From Spirochaetales bacterium (GTDB lineage Bacteria > Spirochaetota > Spirochaetia > DSM-27196 > Alkalispirochaetaceae): a stretch of 64,000 bases of DNA. The stretch is from positions 1 to 64,000 of the forward strand of contig JANQHT010000156.1 of NCBI GenBank assembly GCA_028282545.1, written 5' to 3'. The notes beneath the pieces were generated by a model. That model worked only from the letters and a program-made list of their open reading frames with translations, did not search any database and was not told the origin of the DNA. Both the position numbers and the translations under genes were made by a program. This document shows positions 34,908 to 43,022 of the stretch, piece by piece; position 1 is the first letter of the stretch; each line of letters opens with the position of its first letter.

Positions 34908-34936
34908 AATATAGACTAAGTTCCAGGTTAGATCAA
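34908..34936 (-). promoter_or_regulatory. Promoter of toxin-antitoxin module 2
   Basis: Minus-strand TTGATC, 17 bases, TATATT, six bases, then ATG. An interrupted inverted repeat TAGTC...GACTA overlaps the -10 box and the start, a probable antitoxin site. The predicted first base is the A of the ATG. Confidence 0.6.
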
Positions 34937-34994
34937 AATGTGGGTTGGCAGATTCGCGCCATGGTCGTTAGTTTCGTTCAGTCGCGGAGCGAGC

Positions 34995-35432
34995 CTACCC
35001 GTCGATCGGATTCACAACTTCGAGCCACTTGAAGGCGGCAAAATCCACCACGTTTCGCGTGTACAGGCGCGTGACCCCGGCGTCCTTAAGCACAAGCGCG
35101 ATCGTCACGTCGAAGACTGACGAAGCGCCTCGGCCGGCATCTCGCAAGTAGGGCAGAGCGCGGTCGAAAAGACGCGTATCCCATCCACAGCGCCCCCAGC
35201 CCGAACTGTTGCGATACCAAGCGACGAGATTCGTCGCCTCTACCGCCGACAGCGGTTTCTGTAGTATCGTTCCGCTGCGCACCAGGCGGTACAGCTCGAA
35301 ATAGACCTGGTCGGGAACGATCCAATCGTGGGGCGTTGTCAGCGCCCGGTCCATCAGCACTCGCGCCGCCGTGTGCTCTGCACAGTCCCGGTTGACCGCG
35401 TAGAGTAGGATGTTGGTGTCCACGCTATTCAC
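34995..35432 (-). CDS. PIN-domain toxin of module 3
   Basis: 145 residues. PIN acids appear in SVDTNILLYAVNRD, the Glu of VYFELYRL, and FDVTIALVLKD. The layout (DTNILLYAVN, long middle region) is the VapC branch usually paired with ribbon-helix-helix antitoxins, which is what lies next to it. It overlaps that antitoxin by eight bases. Confidence 0.86.
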   Translation of the reverse strand: MNSVDTNILLYAVNRDCAEHTAARVLMDRALTTPHDWIVPDQVYFELYRLVRSGTILQKPLSAVEATNLVAWYRNSSGWGRCGWDTRLFDRALPYLRDAGRGASSVFDVTIALVLKDAGVTRLYTRNVVDFAAFKWLEVVNPIDG

Positions 35433-35658
35433 GGCCGTGACTCGCGGAGCGGAGATGTTCCGCCTTCGTCTTGATCCTCCCCCCGGAGAAGACGGGCGGT
35501 TCTTCGTAAACCTCCCCGGTACCGACTGGCGCCCATCGTTTCATCCATTCCGCCGTCGCCTCGCGGATGATCTCGCTGATCGGGCGATCGAGTTCCTTTG
35601 CCACCTGCCGGAGTTGCTCCATCTGCGGGTCGGGATAGAGCACCTGTATCTTTTTCAT
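35425..35658 (-). CDS. Ribbon-helix-helix antitoxin of module 3
   Basis: 77 residues starting at ATG 35658. KKIQVLYPDPQMEQLRQVAK followed by DRPISEIIREATAEW is a ribbon-helix-helix DNA-binding domain; the tail (GEVYEEPPVFSGGRIKTK) should contact the toxin. A longer reading frame continues upstream but runs through the decayed LVIVD gene and is not real coding for this protein. Confidence 0.85.
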   Translation of the reverse strand: MKKIQVLYPDPQMEQLRQVAKELDRPISEIIREATAEWMKRWAPVGTGEVYEEPPVFSGGRIKTKAEHLRSASHGRE

Positions 35659-35664
35659 GGATAC

Positions 35665-35693
35665 ATGATATGCATGGATTTTTCCGGGATCAA
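35665..35693 (-). promoter_or_regulatory. Promoter of toxin-antitoxin module 3
   Basis: Minus-strand TTGATC, 17 bases, TATCAT, six bases, ATG. The -35 box is identical to that of module 2 and the spacing is the same to the base. Confidence 0.58.
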
Positions 35694-35744
35694 GTACATT
35701 GAACTCATAAAACGGCCGCTCGGAGTGTTCACGCCGGGGCGCCG

Positions 35745-36800
35745 CGGATCGCGCATCGCCGGGACCTCCGCCGTTCCGGGGATAGGAAGGGTACTCACCA
35801 CCTCCGGCGATTCGGGGTCCGCGATGTCCACCACCAGGGCGCCTTGCAGGACGGTCAGGACGAGGCACACGTCTCCGTGGGGTATCGCCCAGGCGGGTCG
35901 TGCCGATTCGAGGATCGTACCTATTTCGCGCGGGTCGTTCGGATCGCTCACGTCTATCAGGGTGAACCCCTTTTTGCTGCACACGGATACGACCGAACCG
36001 ATTATGGCGATAGTATCGCTGTAGTACGCCTGTTCGGCGGGAATCGCCAGGTCGAATGAGCCCGTCACCCGGGGAGACGCCGGGTCGGGCGAGAGATCGA
36101 GTACGTGAAAAACGCCGTCACCGTCGATCATGTACGCGCGGTCGCCGTCGATTCGAACGTCGAGGATTTCGGGATCGCCCGCGAGTGATGGAGTTGCGTT
36201 GGCGGCGGTAGTTGACAGCGTATCGCCGTTTCCAAGAACGAGGATTCCCGCCCACCTTCCGGCAACGTAGTAGTAGTCGTCGGCAACGGCTACCGACATC
36301 GGGTTCGCCGACGGCGTCGAGATTGACTGTCGCAACACGGGAGAGTCGAGGTCGGAGACGTCGTAGATGTGCGTGACGTGGTCATTGTCGGCGGGGATAA
36401 TGAGCCGGTCGCCGTCGAACTCCGGGCGGCCCATTCGAGTGTCCTCCTCGATATTCGATCGAAATATCGGGTTGTCGAAGTCCGCGCCGTTGTCTCCCGA
36501 ATCGTCCACGTCGTCAACTACATCGAAGAGCGCGATCACGCCGAGGTCGTCATCCCCGCTCATGTCTCGGCGAGCCACCACGGCAAGAAGCCCAGGCCCG
36601 GGAACGATGTATGACACCTCGTAGTCGTTCGCGGCGCCGCCGATCGATGTGCCCCAACCCCAGGTGGGCGCACTGTGGAGGTTGAACGGGTTCGCGGCAC
36701 CGTCCAGCGCGATCGCAAAGAAATCTTTTGAACTGTCCGAGAGGTAGAGATAGTCGGTTCCGTACGCTCCGCGGACTCGGTAGGCGCAACCCATACCTCC
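35745..36800 (-). pseudogene. Truncated tandem copy of the LVIVD-repeat lipoprotein
   Basis: The frame is open and encodes about 340 residues of LVIVD-type propeller (TDYLYLSDSS, THIYDVSDLDSPVLRQSIST, GFTLIDVSDPNDPREIGTIL) that align with the middle and late part of the neighbouring 1019-residue lipoprotein. It has no signal peptide, no plausible start codon with a ribosome site, and stops matching at VPAMRD, about 170 residues short of the paralogue's end. It begins directly after the stop of the full gene and ends at the toxin-antitoxin block. A 5'- and 3'-truncated duplication remnant is the best reading; expression as the tail of the upstream gene by readthrough is unlikely. Confidence 0.75.
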
Positions 36801-36838
36801 GGCTGGCGCCACCAGCGGGCCGCCCCGGATTGCGGCTC

Positions 36839-39800
36839 CTACTCTCCTAGGTCGGCGAACATCAAACCGTTCACCGCGTCCGCAAAGTATCCCCACGTGC
36901 CGAACCAGTCCGCGCTGTAGGTGAGCGGCGAGAACGCGTCAATGCTCGCCACGAGAATGGGGCGTTCGGGATCGGCGATGCTGATCAGGTGTGCCCCGTA
37001 GTGATCCGCCGAGGGGGCACCGCTCCCTTCGTCCAGGTAGTACGAGAGGGCGATCAGGACGGTGTCGGACACGCGCACCGTCTGGATCGGGATATCCGTT
37101 TCGCCGTCGTAGCCGTACTCGACGGTGTTTGCGCCCGTGGTCAGATCCTCCAGCGCGTCGGGTGTCTTTGCGTCGACGATGCCGAGCGCGCTATCCGCGC
37201 TGCCGCTCGTATCGAAGTAACCGAAGTAGACGTAGTCGCCGGCACTGGCGGTGGAAATGGTAAACGGGTCGGAGACGCTCGCAACGCCGTCCAGGAGATC
37301 CACGGTGTCGATGATTTCGTGTTTATAGGGATCGGAGATGTCCACCGAGACGAGTATTCCCGAACTGATCGCATAGAAAATAGTCGCGTCCGACCGGGTC
37401 GGCATGTAGGGCAACCCGGGAACGGGCGTCGAGTTGAGAATGACCGGATCCTCAGGATGCGAGATATCGACCGCGACGATGCCGCCGTCCTCGCACCCGG
37501 CAAAGAGAACGTCACCGTAGCGCACCGCAGAACGCGGCTTGTTGTTCTCCAGGATCGTGCCGAGGTTCACGAGGTCGGCGGGATCCGAGGCGTCAACGAG
37601 GACGATACCGGCGGTAGCGCTCACCACCGGAACGAGCGTTCCGAAGTCGAAGATGCTGTCCGCCCAGACGAAGTCGGGCGCCGGCAGGTTCAGATCGAGG
37701 CTGTCCGCGAGCGTCGGGTTCTGCGGGCCGTTCGAAAGGTCGAGCGCGTAGAGCGTGCCGGCGGAATCCATCGCGTACGCCACATCGCCTTCGATCGAAA
37801 CGGTCGAAAACAGCGGCGACGAGAGGCCCGACGGCGTCACGTCGACCGGCGTATCGGCAGCGGGGACGCCCTTGTCGAGGACGTACGTTCCGGGAAAATC
37901 GGCGGCAACGTAATAGTTCGTGCTCGTTGCAGCCACGTACGCGGGTTGCGCCGACGGCATCGATATCGTCTGAATGAGTTCCGGCGTCGCCGGATTGGAG
38001 ATGTCGTACACGAGCGTCGCCGCCTCGGCTCCCCCGGGCAGGATGAGCTTGCCGTCGTCTATCGCCGGCATGCCTGCGTACGAGTCGACCTCGATGCTTG
38101 ACGCGTACACCGGACTCGCCGCGTCCGCCGACAAGTCGTAAATGGCCAGAGCGCTGTACGGGTCCGTACTCGACTGGTGGCTCGACACGATTACGAGTAC
38201 GTCTTCATTCGCGGCGAGGTACGAAGGAAAGTAGACGTCGCCGTCCGGAGGATCGGCCCAGCCCGCGTCGTCGAAGACGTTCGTACCGATCTGCGCAGCG
38301 GAGACGGGCGACCCGGACGCGTCGAGGGTGATCCGAAAGAGCTGGATCGCTTCGTACAGTTCGTCGCCGAGGCTGTCGGACCAGCTATCGCACAGGTACA
38401 TGTACGTCGTGCCGCCGGACGTGTACGTCGTTAGAACCCATGGGTTGTCGAAATCGACGGAAAGACTCGCCTCGGTGATCTCAGTGTAGCTGGCGAGATC
38501 GGTGACAACGTCGCTGGTCGGTGACGTCAGATCATCGGTAGAGACGCGGCGGAACGAGTCTGCATCGGTCCCGTGGGCAAAGTAGAAATCGTCGCCCACG
38601 ATCGCGAACTGGTACGCATCGGTACCCGTGTTGAAGTGGTTTATCTCGGTCAATCCGCTCGACGTATCGAGCACAAGCAGGCCGTTTTCGCCGGCGTCAT
38701 CGTCCTTCGTCTGAATGTAGAGGAAGCCGTCGTCGTCGATCGCGGCGCAATACCCGTCCCAATCGATCGTGATGCCTTCGTAGGTGTCTTCCAGAACGGG
38801 ATCCGAAGGAGCCGTGAGGTCGTACTGGTAGACGCCGCCCGATCCGAAGGTCCCTCCGCCACGGTCGATAACGAAGAGTGTTCCGTCTTCCACGAGTGAG
38901 ATACGCGCACCGTACGTCGGAGAAGGAACGATCTCTGCCACGTGGAGGCCCAGCGTGGGAATCGACTGCGCTGCGCCGGCTATTTCGCGACTGACGATCT
39001 CCTCCTGATCGTTCGGATGCACTTTATAGAAGTACGTCTCTCCCACCACGACGTCCGTATCGACAAACGAGTTGTCGTTCACAACGCGGTGGACGACAAA
39101 GGTGTCGGGGTCGCGGCTCGTGGAGCGTAGCACGGTGTACCGTTCCACCGCGGGGGCGTCGTACCATTCGACGAAAATGCTCCCCTCGCTGCTGAGCGTG
39201 TGAGGCATGAGCGTGAACTGCGACAGCGCAACGCACGTTTCGGCATCTGACCACGCGTCGCGGTAGTCGGCTCCCATTTCAGCCTTGAGCTGTAGCAGGA
39301 CCAGATCCCCGTTTCGGAGCGCTTCGTCGGGGAGCCCCGTGTATTCATAGGACGTTTCGTTGCTCGCCAGATCGATCGAGAATCCCGACACGTAGTCGTA
39401 GAGCGTGTAGCTTTCCGCCCCTGCGACTTCGCTCCACGCCACGTCGATCTTCCCGTTCCCCGGTGTAAGGGCAAACGAGGGGATGTCGCTCTCCGTGTCG
39501 ACCAGGTTGACGTTTAATACTGTCGCGTTCCCATTCCAGTCGCGTGCCGTGATTTCAAGAACAATCGAACCGCTGAACTGACCGCAGTCCACCAGGAACT
39601 GGAACGTACCGTCGTCGTCGATGTCGGTAATCGCCGTTTCCGGCATTAGTGAGGTCACCGCGCAGTGGAGCGATGCCACTTCCCCGGAACCGCCTGAAGC
39701 GGTGTCGTGCACCGTGCCGCTCACCAGGAGCGCCGATCCGTAGGAGTCGCCGTCGGCAGGGTGGGTCAGCGTGATCTCTGGAGGAGTGTCGTCAAAACCG

Positions 39801-39898
39801 GCGGTCAGGTCCTGTTGCTCAAACGGGGCGGGGCACGCACTCAGGAGACCGAGAACCGCGACGACTCCGAACCACATTCGAACAAGGCGTCGGTTCAT
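36839..39898 (-). CDS. Lipoprotein with Ig-like, Fn3-like and LVIVD-propeller domains
   Basis: 1019 residues. Signal peptide with lipobox LLSAC. Residues ~40-135 form an Ig-like module (PEITLTHPADGDSYGSALLV). Two Fn3-like modules follow (FALTPGNGKIDVAWSEVAGA, and one with VEWYDAPAVERYTVLRS). From ~320 onward there are LVIVD-like blades (LVYDISNPATPELIQTI, IVAVDISHPEDPVILNST, LVSVDISDPYKHEIIDT) making a beta-propeller. The ATG has AAAGGA upstream. It is divergent from the second transglutaminase/TPR gene. A binding or scaffold role at the cell surface is inferred; no enzyme motif is seen. Confidence 0.85.
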   Translation of the reverse strand: MNRRLVRMWFGVVAVLGLLSACPAPFEQQDLTAGFDDTPPEITLTHPADGDSYGSALLVSGTVHDTASGGSGEVASLHCAVTSLMPETAITDIDDDGTFQFLVDCGQFSGSIVLEITARDWNGNATVLNVNLVDTESDIPSFALTPGNGKIDVAWSEVAGAESYTLYDYVSGFSIDLASNETSYEYTGLPDEALRNGDLVLLQLKAEMGADYRDAWSDAETCVALSQFTLMPHTLSSEGSIFVEWYDAPAVERYTVLRSTSRDPDTFVVHRVVNDNSFVDTDVVVGETYFYKVHPNDQEEIVSREIAGAAQSIPTLGLHVAEIVPSPTYGARISLVEDGTLFVIDRGGGTFGSGGVYQYDLTAPSDPVLEDTYEGITIDWDGYCAAIDDDGFLYIQTKDDDAGENGLLVLDTSSGLTEINHFNTGTDAYQFAIVGDDFYFAHGTDADSFRRVSTDDLTSPTSDVVTDLASYTEITEASLSVDFDNPWVLTTYTSGGTTYMYLCDSWSDSLGDELYEAIQLFRITLDASGSPVSAAQIGTNVFDDAGWADPPDGDVYFPSYLAANEDVLVIVSSHQSSTDPYSALAIYDLSADAASPVYASSIEVDSYAGMPAIDDGKLILPGGAEAATLVYDISNPATPELIQTISMPSAQPAYVAATSTNYYVAADFPGTYVLDKGVPAADTPVDVTPSGLSSPLFSTVSIEGDVAYAMDSAGTLYALDLSNGPQNPTLADSLDLNLPAPDFVWADSIFDFGTLVPVVSATAGIVLVDASDPADLVNLGTILENNKPRSAVRYGDVLFAGCEDGGIVAVDISHPEDPVILNSTPVPGLPYMPTRSDATIFYAISSGILVSVDISDPYKHEIIDTVDLLDGVASVSDPFTISTASAGDYVYFGYFDTSGSADSALGIVDAKTPDALEDLTTGANTVEYGYDGETDIPIQTVRVSDTVLIALSYYLDEGSGAPSADHYGAHLISIADPERPILVASIDAFSPLTYSADWFGTWGYFADAVNGLMFADLGE

Positions 39899-40050
39899 CT
39901 TTGCGTCCTTTTTGCGCCGGGGCGCCTATCTCAAGCCTATGCCCGTTGGAAAAAACGCGCAACACTTTTGTGAATAAAGCGGCCGTTTTCGCAAATGCCT
40001 TGCGAGAGTTCGACGTTGGGTGTACGGTGAATAGAAGAAGCGAGGGAACC
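39899..40050. promoter_or_regulatory. Divergent promoter region between the two surface-protein genes
   Basis: Toward the plus-strand gene: TTGCGA (40000-40005), 17 bases, TACGGT (40023-40028). Toward the lipoprotein: TTGCGC (39957-39962), 17 bases, TAGGCT (39934-39939). Spacing is right but both -10 boxes are weak, so these are candidates only. The two start sites would be close enough for shared control. Confidence 0.3.
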
Positions 40051-42249
40051 ATGACGAACCGTGTAGACAAACGAGTGCGTCCGAACCTTCGCCGGGTGCT
40101 TTCCACGCTGCTCATCGCTTCCGCGCTTCCGATCGCTGCACAGCAGGGCGACGTGAACCTCAACTCGTACTACCGTTTTCCGGCGTCGTTCGGAGTCCAG
40201 TACCAGCCGTTGACGGGAATCGGCAACCGCCGGTTGAGCGATTTCCAGATCAACGAGATCGCCGGTGAGGTCCGCCTCTCTCTGGCGCGCCGCCCCGCGA
40301 TGCAGCCATTTGTCCAGGGCGGGGTGGTGGACTACACCTTCCTGAACGCCGCCGCCGCGAACCAGGACTGGACGCATCGTCATGCCTACGCAGCCGGCGG
40401 ATTTGGACTGGCCACGCGCCTCTCCAAGGAGTTCGAGATCGGGTTCGATATCGTGGCGGGCGCGACGCAGTCGTTTTTCGGGGACTTGGATCTTCCGGGT
40501 GACGGCGGCTCCGACACCAAGGGCCAGATCAACGCCCTCGGTGGCGCCTCCGCCAAGCTCGCACTCAACCCCAGCTACAACGTGAGTATCGCCGTCAAAC
40601 CCTCCGTGCGCTATCTCCACGGCCTGGGCCCGTTGGACGAGTTCGACGGACTCACCTACGGGGTTGGGTTCATGGTGAGCTACCGCCTGGGTCAGGATCC
40701 GGACGCTGCAACGTCCTCTATCCGGGCGATCCGTTTTTCCGGTGTGGAGTTTCCGCCCCTCTTTGCCGCGATGCAGAGCTATTATGCCGACAACCCCACC
40801 ACCACGATTACGATAGAGAATACCGAGAAGACGGCGATCGAGAACGTGCAGGTTGCCTTTATGCAGGCGGGCTTTATGGATTCTCCCACACCGGCGGCGG
40901 AGATCGCCGTCCTGGAACCGGGAGAATCGGTTGAGGTACCCATCTACGCCACCTTCAATGACGAGGTCTTCACTACCCAGGGTATCACGCCGCTCACCGG
41001 TGAGATCATCGCAGAATACACGACGCGGGGACGCCCGGTTGAGCAACACCAGTCCGTTTCCTACGAGCTTCACGACCGGAACGCCCTCACCTGGGACGAT
41101 GATCGCAAAGTGGCTGCCTTTATCACCGCGCAAGACAGTGCGGTGCGCAACTACGCCAGTTTTGTCCGCCAGATACACCGGGACGACACCAACCAGTACC
41201 TCAGCGAGAACCTGCAGTTTGCCATGCAGGCGTACAACGCTCTAGCCGAGTTGGGCATTCTCTATCAGGTAGATCCCAGTTCTCCCTTTACGCAGGTGCA
41301 GGAGAACGCCTTGGTGGTGGATTCGATCAGCCTGCCCCGGGAGACGCTCGCACGCCTCACCGGCGACTGCGACGATCTGACCGTCCTCTACGACACAATG
41401 CTCCAGTCGGTGGGGATCGAGACCGCTTTTGTGACGATACCCGGTCACATCTACTGCGCCTTCAATACCGGCGTCCAGAGTCGCGATCACGCGATGGTTC
41501 ACCCCGATAGGGACATGCTTGTAGAGATCGACGGGAGCATCTGGGTCCTGGTAGAGATCACGCTCATGGGACGGGCCGGTTTCCTGGAGGCGTGGAGTAC
41601 CGGCGTTTCTCAGTTCAAGAAGTACGACGGCAATCCCGATGTACGGGGTTTTTTCCAAACCGCTCACGCACAGCAAGTGTTCCGGCCCGTGGGGTTGCGT
41701 GAGACGGATCTAGGCCTTCAGTACGGCGATGAGGAAGCGATCGTGGTGCGTTTCCGGGAGGATATGGAACGCCTCTCTACGTCGATCCTCGCGCCCCAAC
41801 GGCAGGAGGCGGAGCAGCGGAACTCCTCCCGCATGTGGAATCGCTACGGTATCGCCGCAGCGCAGGTGGGCGCATACCGGGAGGCACAGGACGCGTTCGC
41901 TCGGTCGCTCCAGATCGAACGCGACGCGCTGGGCGCGCAATTGAACCTGGGATCGCTGCACTACTTGCTCGAGGAGTACGACCGCGCCCTGGGCGTCTTC
42001 TCCGAAGCCGAGCGGACTATCAGTGGTGGCCGTTCGCGCACAACGCACCAGCTCAAGGTGTTCCTGAATCTGAGCAAAACGCACTACGCCCTGGGCAACT
42101 ACGACCGGGCGCGGGCGTATTACGAGAACGCCCAGACCGTGAACCCCGACGAGGTTGCCCGGTTCAGCTACCTCGGCTCCGGCGGGTCGATCACCGGCCG
42201 CGCCTCGGAAGCGGCCGGCGCGGAACCGATCCTCTTCTTCGAGGAGTAA
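40051..42249 (+). CDS. Second secreted beta-barrel / transglutaminase-like / TPR protein
   Basis: 732 residues from the ATG at 40051 (GAGGGAACC upstream). A signal peptide ends near PIAAQQ. A barrel-like domain follows (FGLATRLSKEFEIGFDIVAG, GVGFMVSYRLG), then a beta-sandwich (TITIENTEKTAIENVQVAF), a transglutaminase core with Cys in TGDCDDLTVLYDTML, His in VTIPGHIYCAF and WVLVEITL, and C-terminal TPRs (LGSLHYLLEEYDRALGVFSEA). It shares RNALTWDDDRK and the core motifs with the protein at 11251-13368. An N-terminal in-frame extension to 39901 lacks a signal sequence and crosses the promoter, so it is rejected. Confidence 0.82.
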   Translation: MTNRVDKRVRPNLRRVLSTLLIASALPIAAQQGDVNLNSYYRFPASFGVQYQPLTGIGNRRLSDFQINEIAGEVRLSLARRPAMQPFVQGGVVDYTFLNAAAANQDWTHRHAYAAGGFGLATRLSKEFEIGFDIVAGATQSFFGDLDLPGDGGSDTKGQINALGGASAKLALNPSYNVSIAVKPSVRYLHGLGPLDEFDGLTYGVGFMVSYRLGQDPDAATSSIRAIRFSGVEFPPLFAAMQSYYADNPTTTITIENTEKTAIENVQVAFMQAGFMDSPTPAAEIAVLEPGESVEVPIYATFNDEVFTTQGITPLTGEIIAEYTTRGRPVEQHQSVSYELHDRNALTWDDDRKVAAFITAQDSAVRNYASFVRQIHRDDTNQYLSENLQFAMQAYNALAELGILYQVDPSSPFTQVQENALVVDSISLPRETLARLTGDCDDLTVLYDTMLQSVGIETAFVTIPGHIYCAFNTGVQSRDHAMVHPDRDMLVEIDGSIWVLVEITLMGRAGFLEAWSTGVSQFKKYDGNPDVRGFFQTAHAQQVFRPVGLRETDLGLQYGDEEAIVVRFREDMERLSTSILAPQRQEAEQRNSSRMWNRYGIAAAQVGAYREAQDAFARSLQIERDALGAQLNLGSLHYLLEEYDRALGVFSEAERTISGGRSRTTHQLKVFLNLSKTHYALGNYDRARAYYENAQTVNPDEVARFSYLGSGGSITGRASEAAGAEPILFFEE

Positions 42250-42339
42250 CGAGCCGGCAAAACGATTCCCGTTTCGTTCGCGTCGTCGGCTACCCGACGA
42301 CGCGCCACTGCGGGAACGCCTCTTCTTCGCGAAGGGCGC

Positions 42340-42783
42340 CGAGGACCCTCGCTCGAGTGGGAGTTCGGGTTTCGATGAGTCGGGATCTTGCTTGAACAAC
42401 CGTACGTAAATGGTGGTGGGTGAAACGGTAATTGCCCCCGGTTCCAGGCGAAACGGGGCACTGATGTCACCAGACGTACCAGGACTGCCAGATTCCTTGT
42501 AGCGGAACTGAAACTTCGTGATCCGATAGTCTCCAGGCGGCAGACCGGTCACAATTTCCATTTCACTCCCCGCGTATACTTTCGGGCACCTCTGGAAACT
42601 CGGTATTTTCTGGAATTCGGCCTCGTAAGTCCTTATAACAGGGCTCTATCAAGTAGGAAAAGGTAGTTTCCAGAGGTGCCCTTTCAGCATTGCGTTGTAC
42701 TGGGGATCCGCGACGTTTTCGACATAGATCTCGTAGTAGCCAAACGTTGAACCGCCCGCAACTGTTCCCCACTAAAAGCCGCA
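42340..42783 (-). pseudogene. Decayed small beta-protein gene split by a MITE-like insertion
   Basis: Two pieces of one reading frame flank the 98-base element. The upstream piece reads GGSTFGYYEIYVENVADP...YNAMLK, the downstream piece GSEMEIVTGLPPGDYRITKF...PFRLEPGAITVSPTTIYVRL. Removing the element and one TTTC copy joins them in frame as AMLKVYAGSEMEIV. The fold looks like a prealbumin-like or carboxypeptidase-regulatory-like beta-domain. The 5' end has a stop (TAG) and no signal or start; the 3' end runs without a clear stop into the neighbouring gene's antisense. I do not recognise the family. Confidence 0.65.
42580..42685. mobile_element. 98-bp MITE-like element with 17-bp perfect terminal inverted repeats and TTTC duplication
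   Basis: GGGCACCTCTGGAAACT at 42584-42600 and its exact reverse complement at 42665-42681 bound a 98-base unit. Both sides carry TTTC (42580-42583 and 42682-42685), which reads as a four-base target-site duplication. There is no coding capacity, so it must be moved in trans. Excision restores an open reading frame across the site. Confidence 0.8.
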
Positions 42784-42802
42784 CACCTGCGCGAGGTTCG
42801 CG

Positions 42803-42953
42803 GCTACCACGTCTCTCAGGAAAGAAGATCGTCCAGGGGTCGGTGGGTACCGGGCCGGCTCAACGTCGCGATTCTCCCAGCTCCGAACGCTCTTTCAATA
42901 ACGAATCAATTCGTGTATGTCCATGACCGGAGTCTACCAAAGACGGCCCGGCC
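42803..42953 (-). pseudogene. Nitroreductase remnant with internal deletion
   Basis: From 42924 the minus strand reads MDIHELIRY, a stop, then KSVRSWENRDVEPA, which matches the start of the intact nitroreductase at 53804-54316 except that codon 10 is now TGA. The sequence then jumps to a match of that gene's last ~30 bases (around 42806-42840). Some 370-380 bases of the middle are gone. About 20 bases upstream of the start are also shared. Confidence 0.85.
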
Positions 42954-42975
42954 TGCGGAAACCGGACGGCACCTG

Positions 42976-43005
42976 TTGACGTCGATAGAATATAGGATAT
43001 CCTAT
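42976..43005 (+). promoter_or_regulatory. Promoter with palindromic operator for the D-2-hydroxyacid dehydrogenase
   Basis: TTGACG, 16 bases, TATCCT. ATAGGATATCCTAT (42992-43005) is a perfect 14-base palindrome that covers the -10 box, the right place for a repressor. Confidence 0.5.
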
Positions 43006-43022
43006 TTTCTATGGAGGCTACT

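Noticed and set aside
39901-40050. N-terminal extension of the second transglutaminase protein
   Set aside because: It would place ~50 hydrophilic residues before the signal peptide and start inside the divergent promoter region.
41710-42561. One continuous 283-residue minus-strand protein
   Set aside because: Only the first ~70 residues look like protein; the rest is antisense to the transglutaminase/TPR gene. Annotated as a remnant only over the supported part.
42563-42784. 73-residue minus-strand ORF MRLLVGNSCGRF...
   Set aside because: It runs through the inverted repeats of the insertion element in a frame different from that of the decayed gene.
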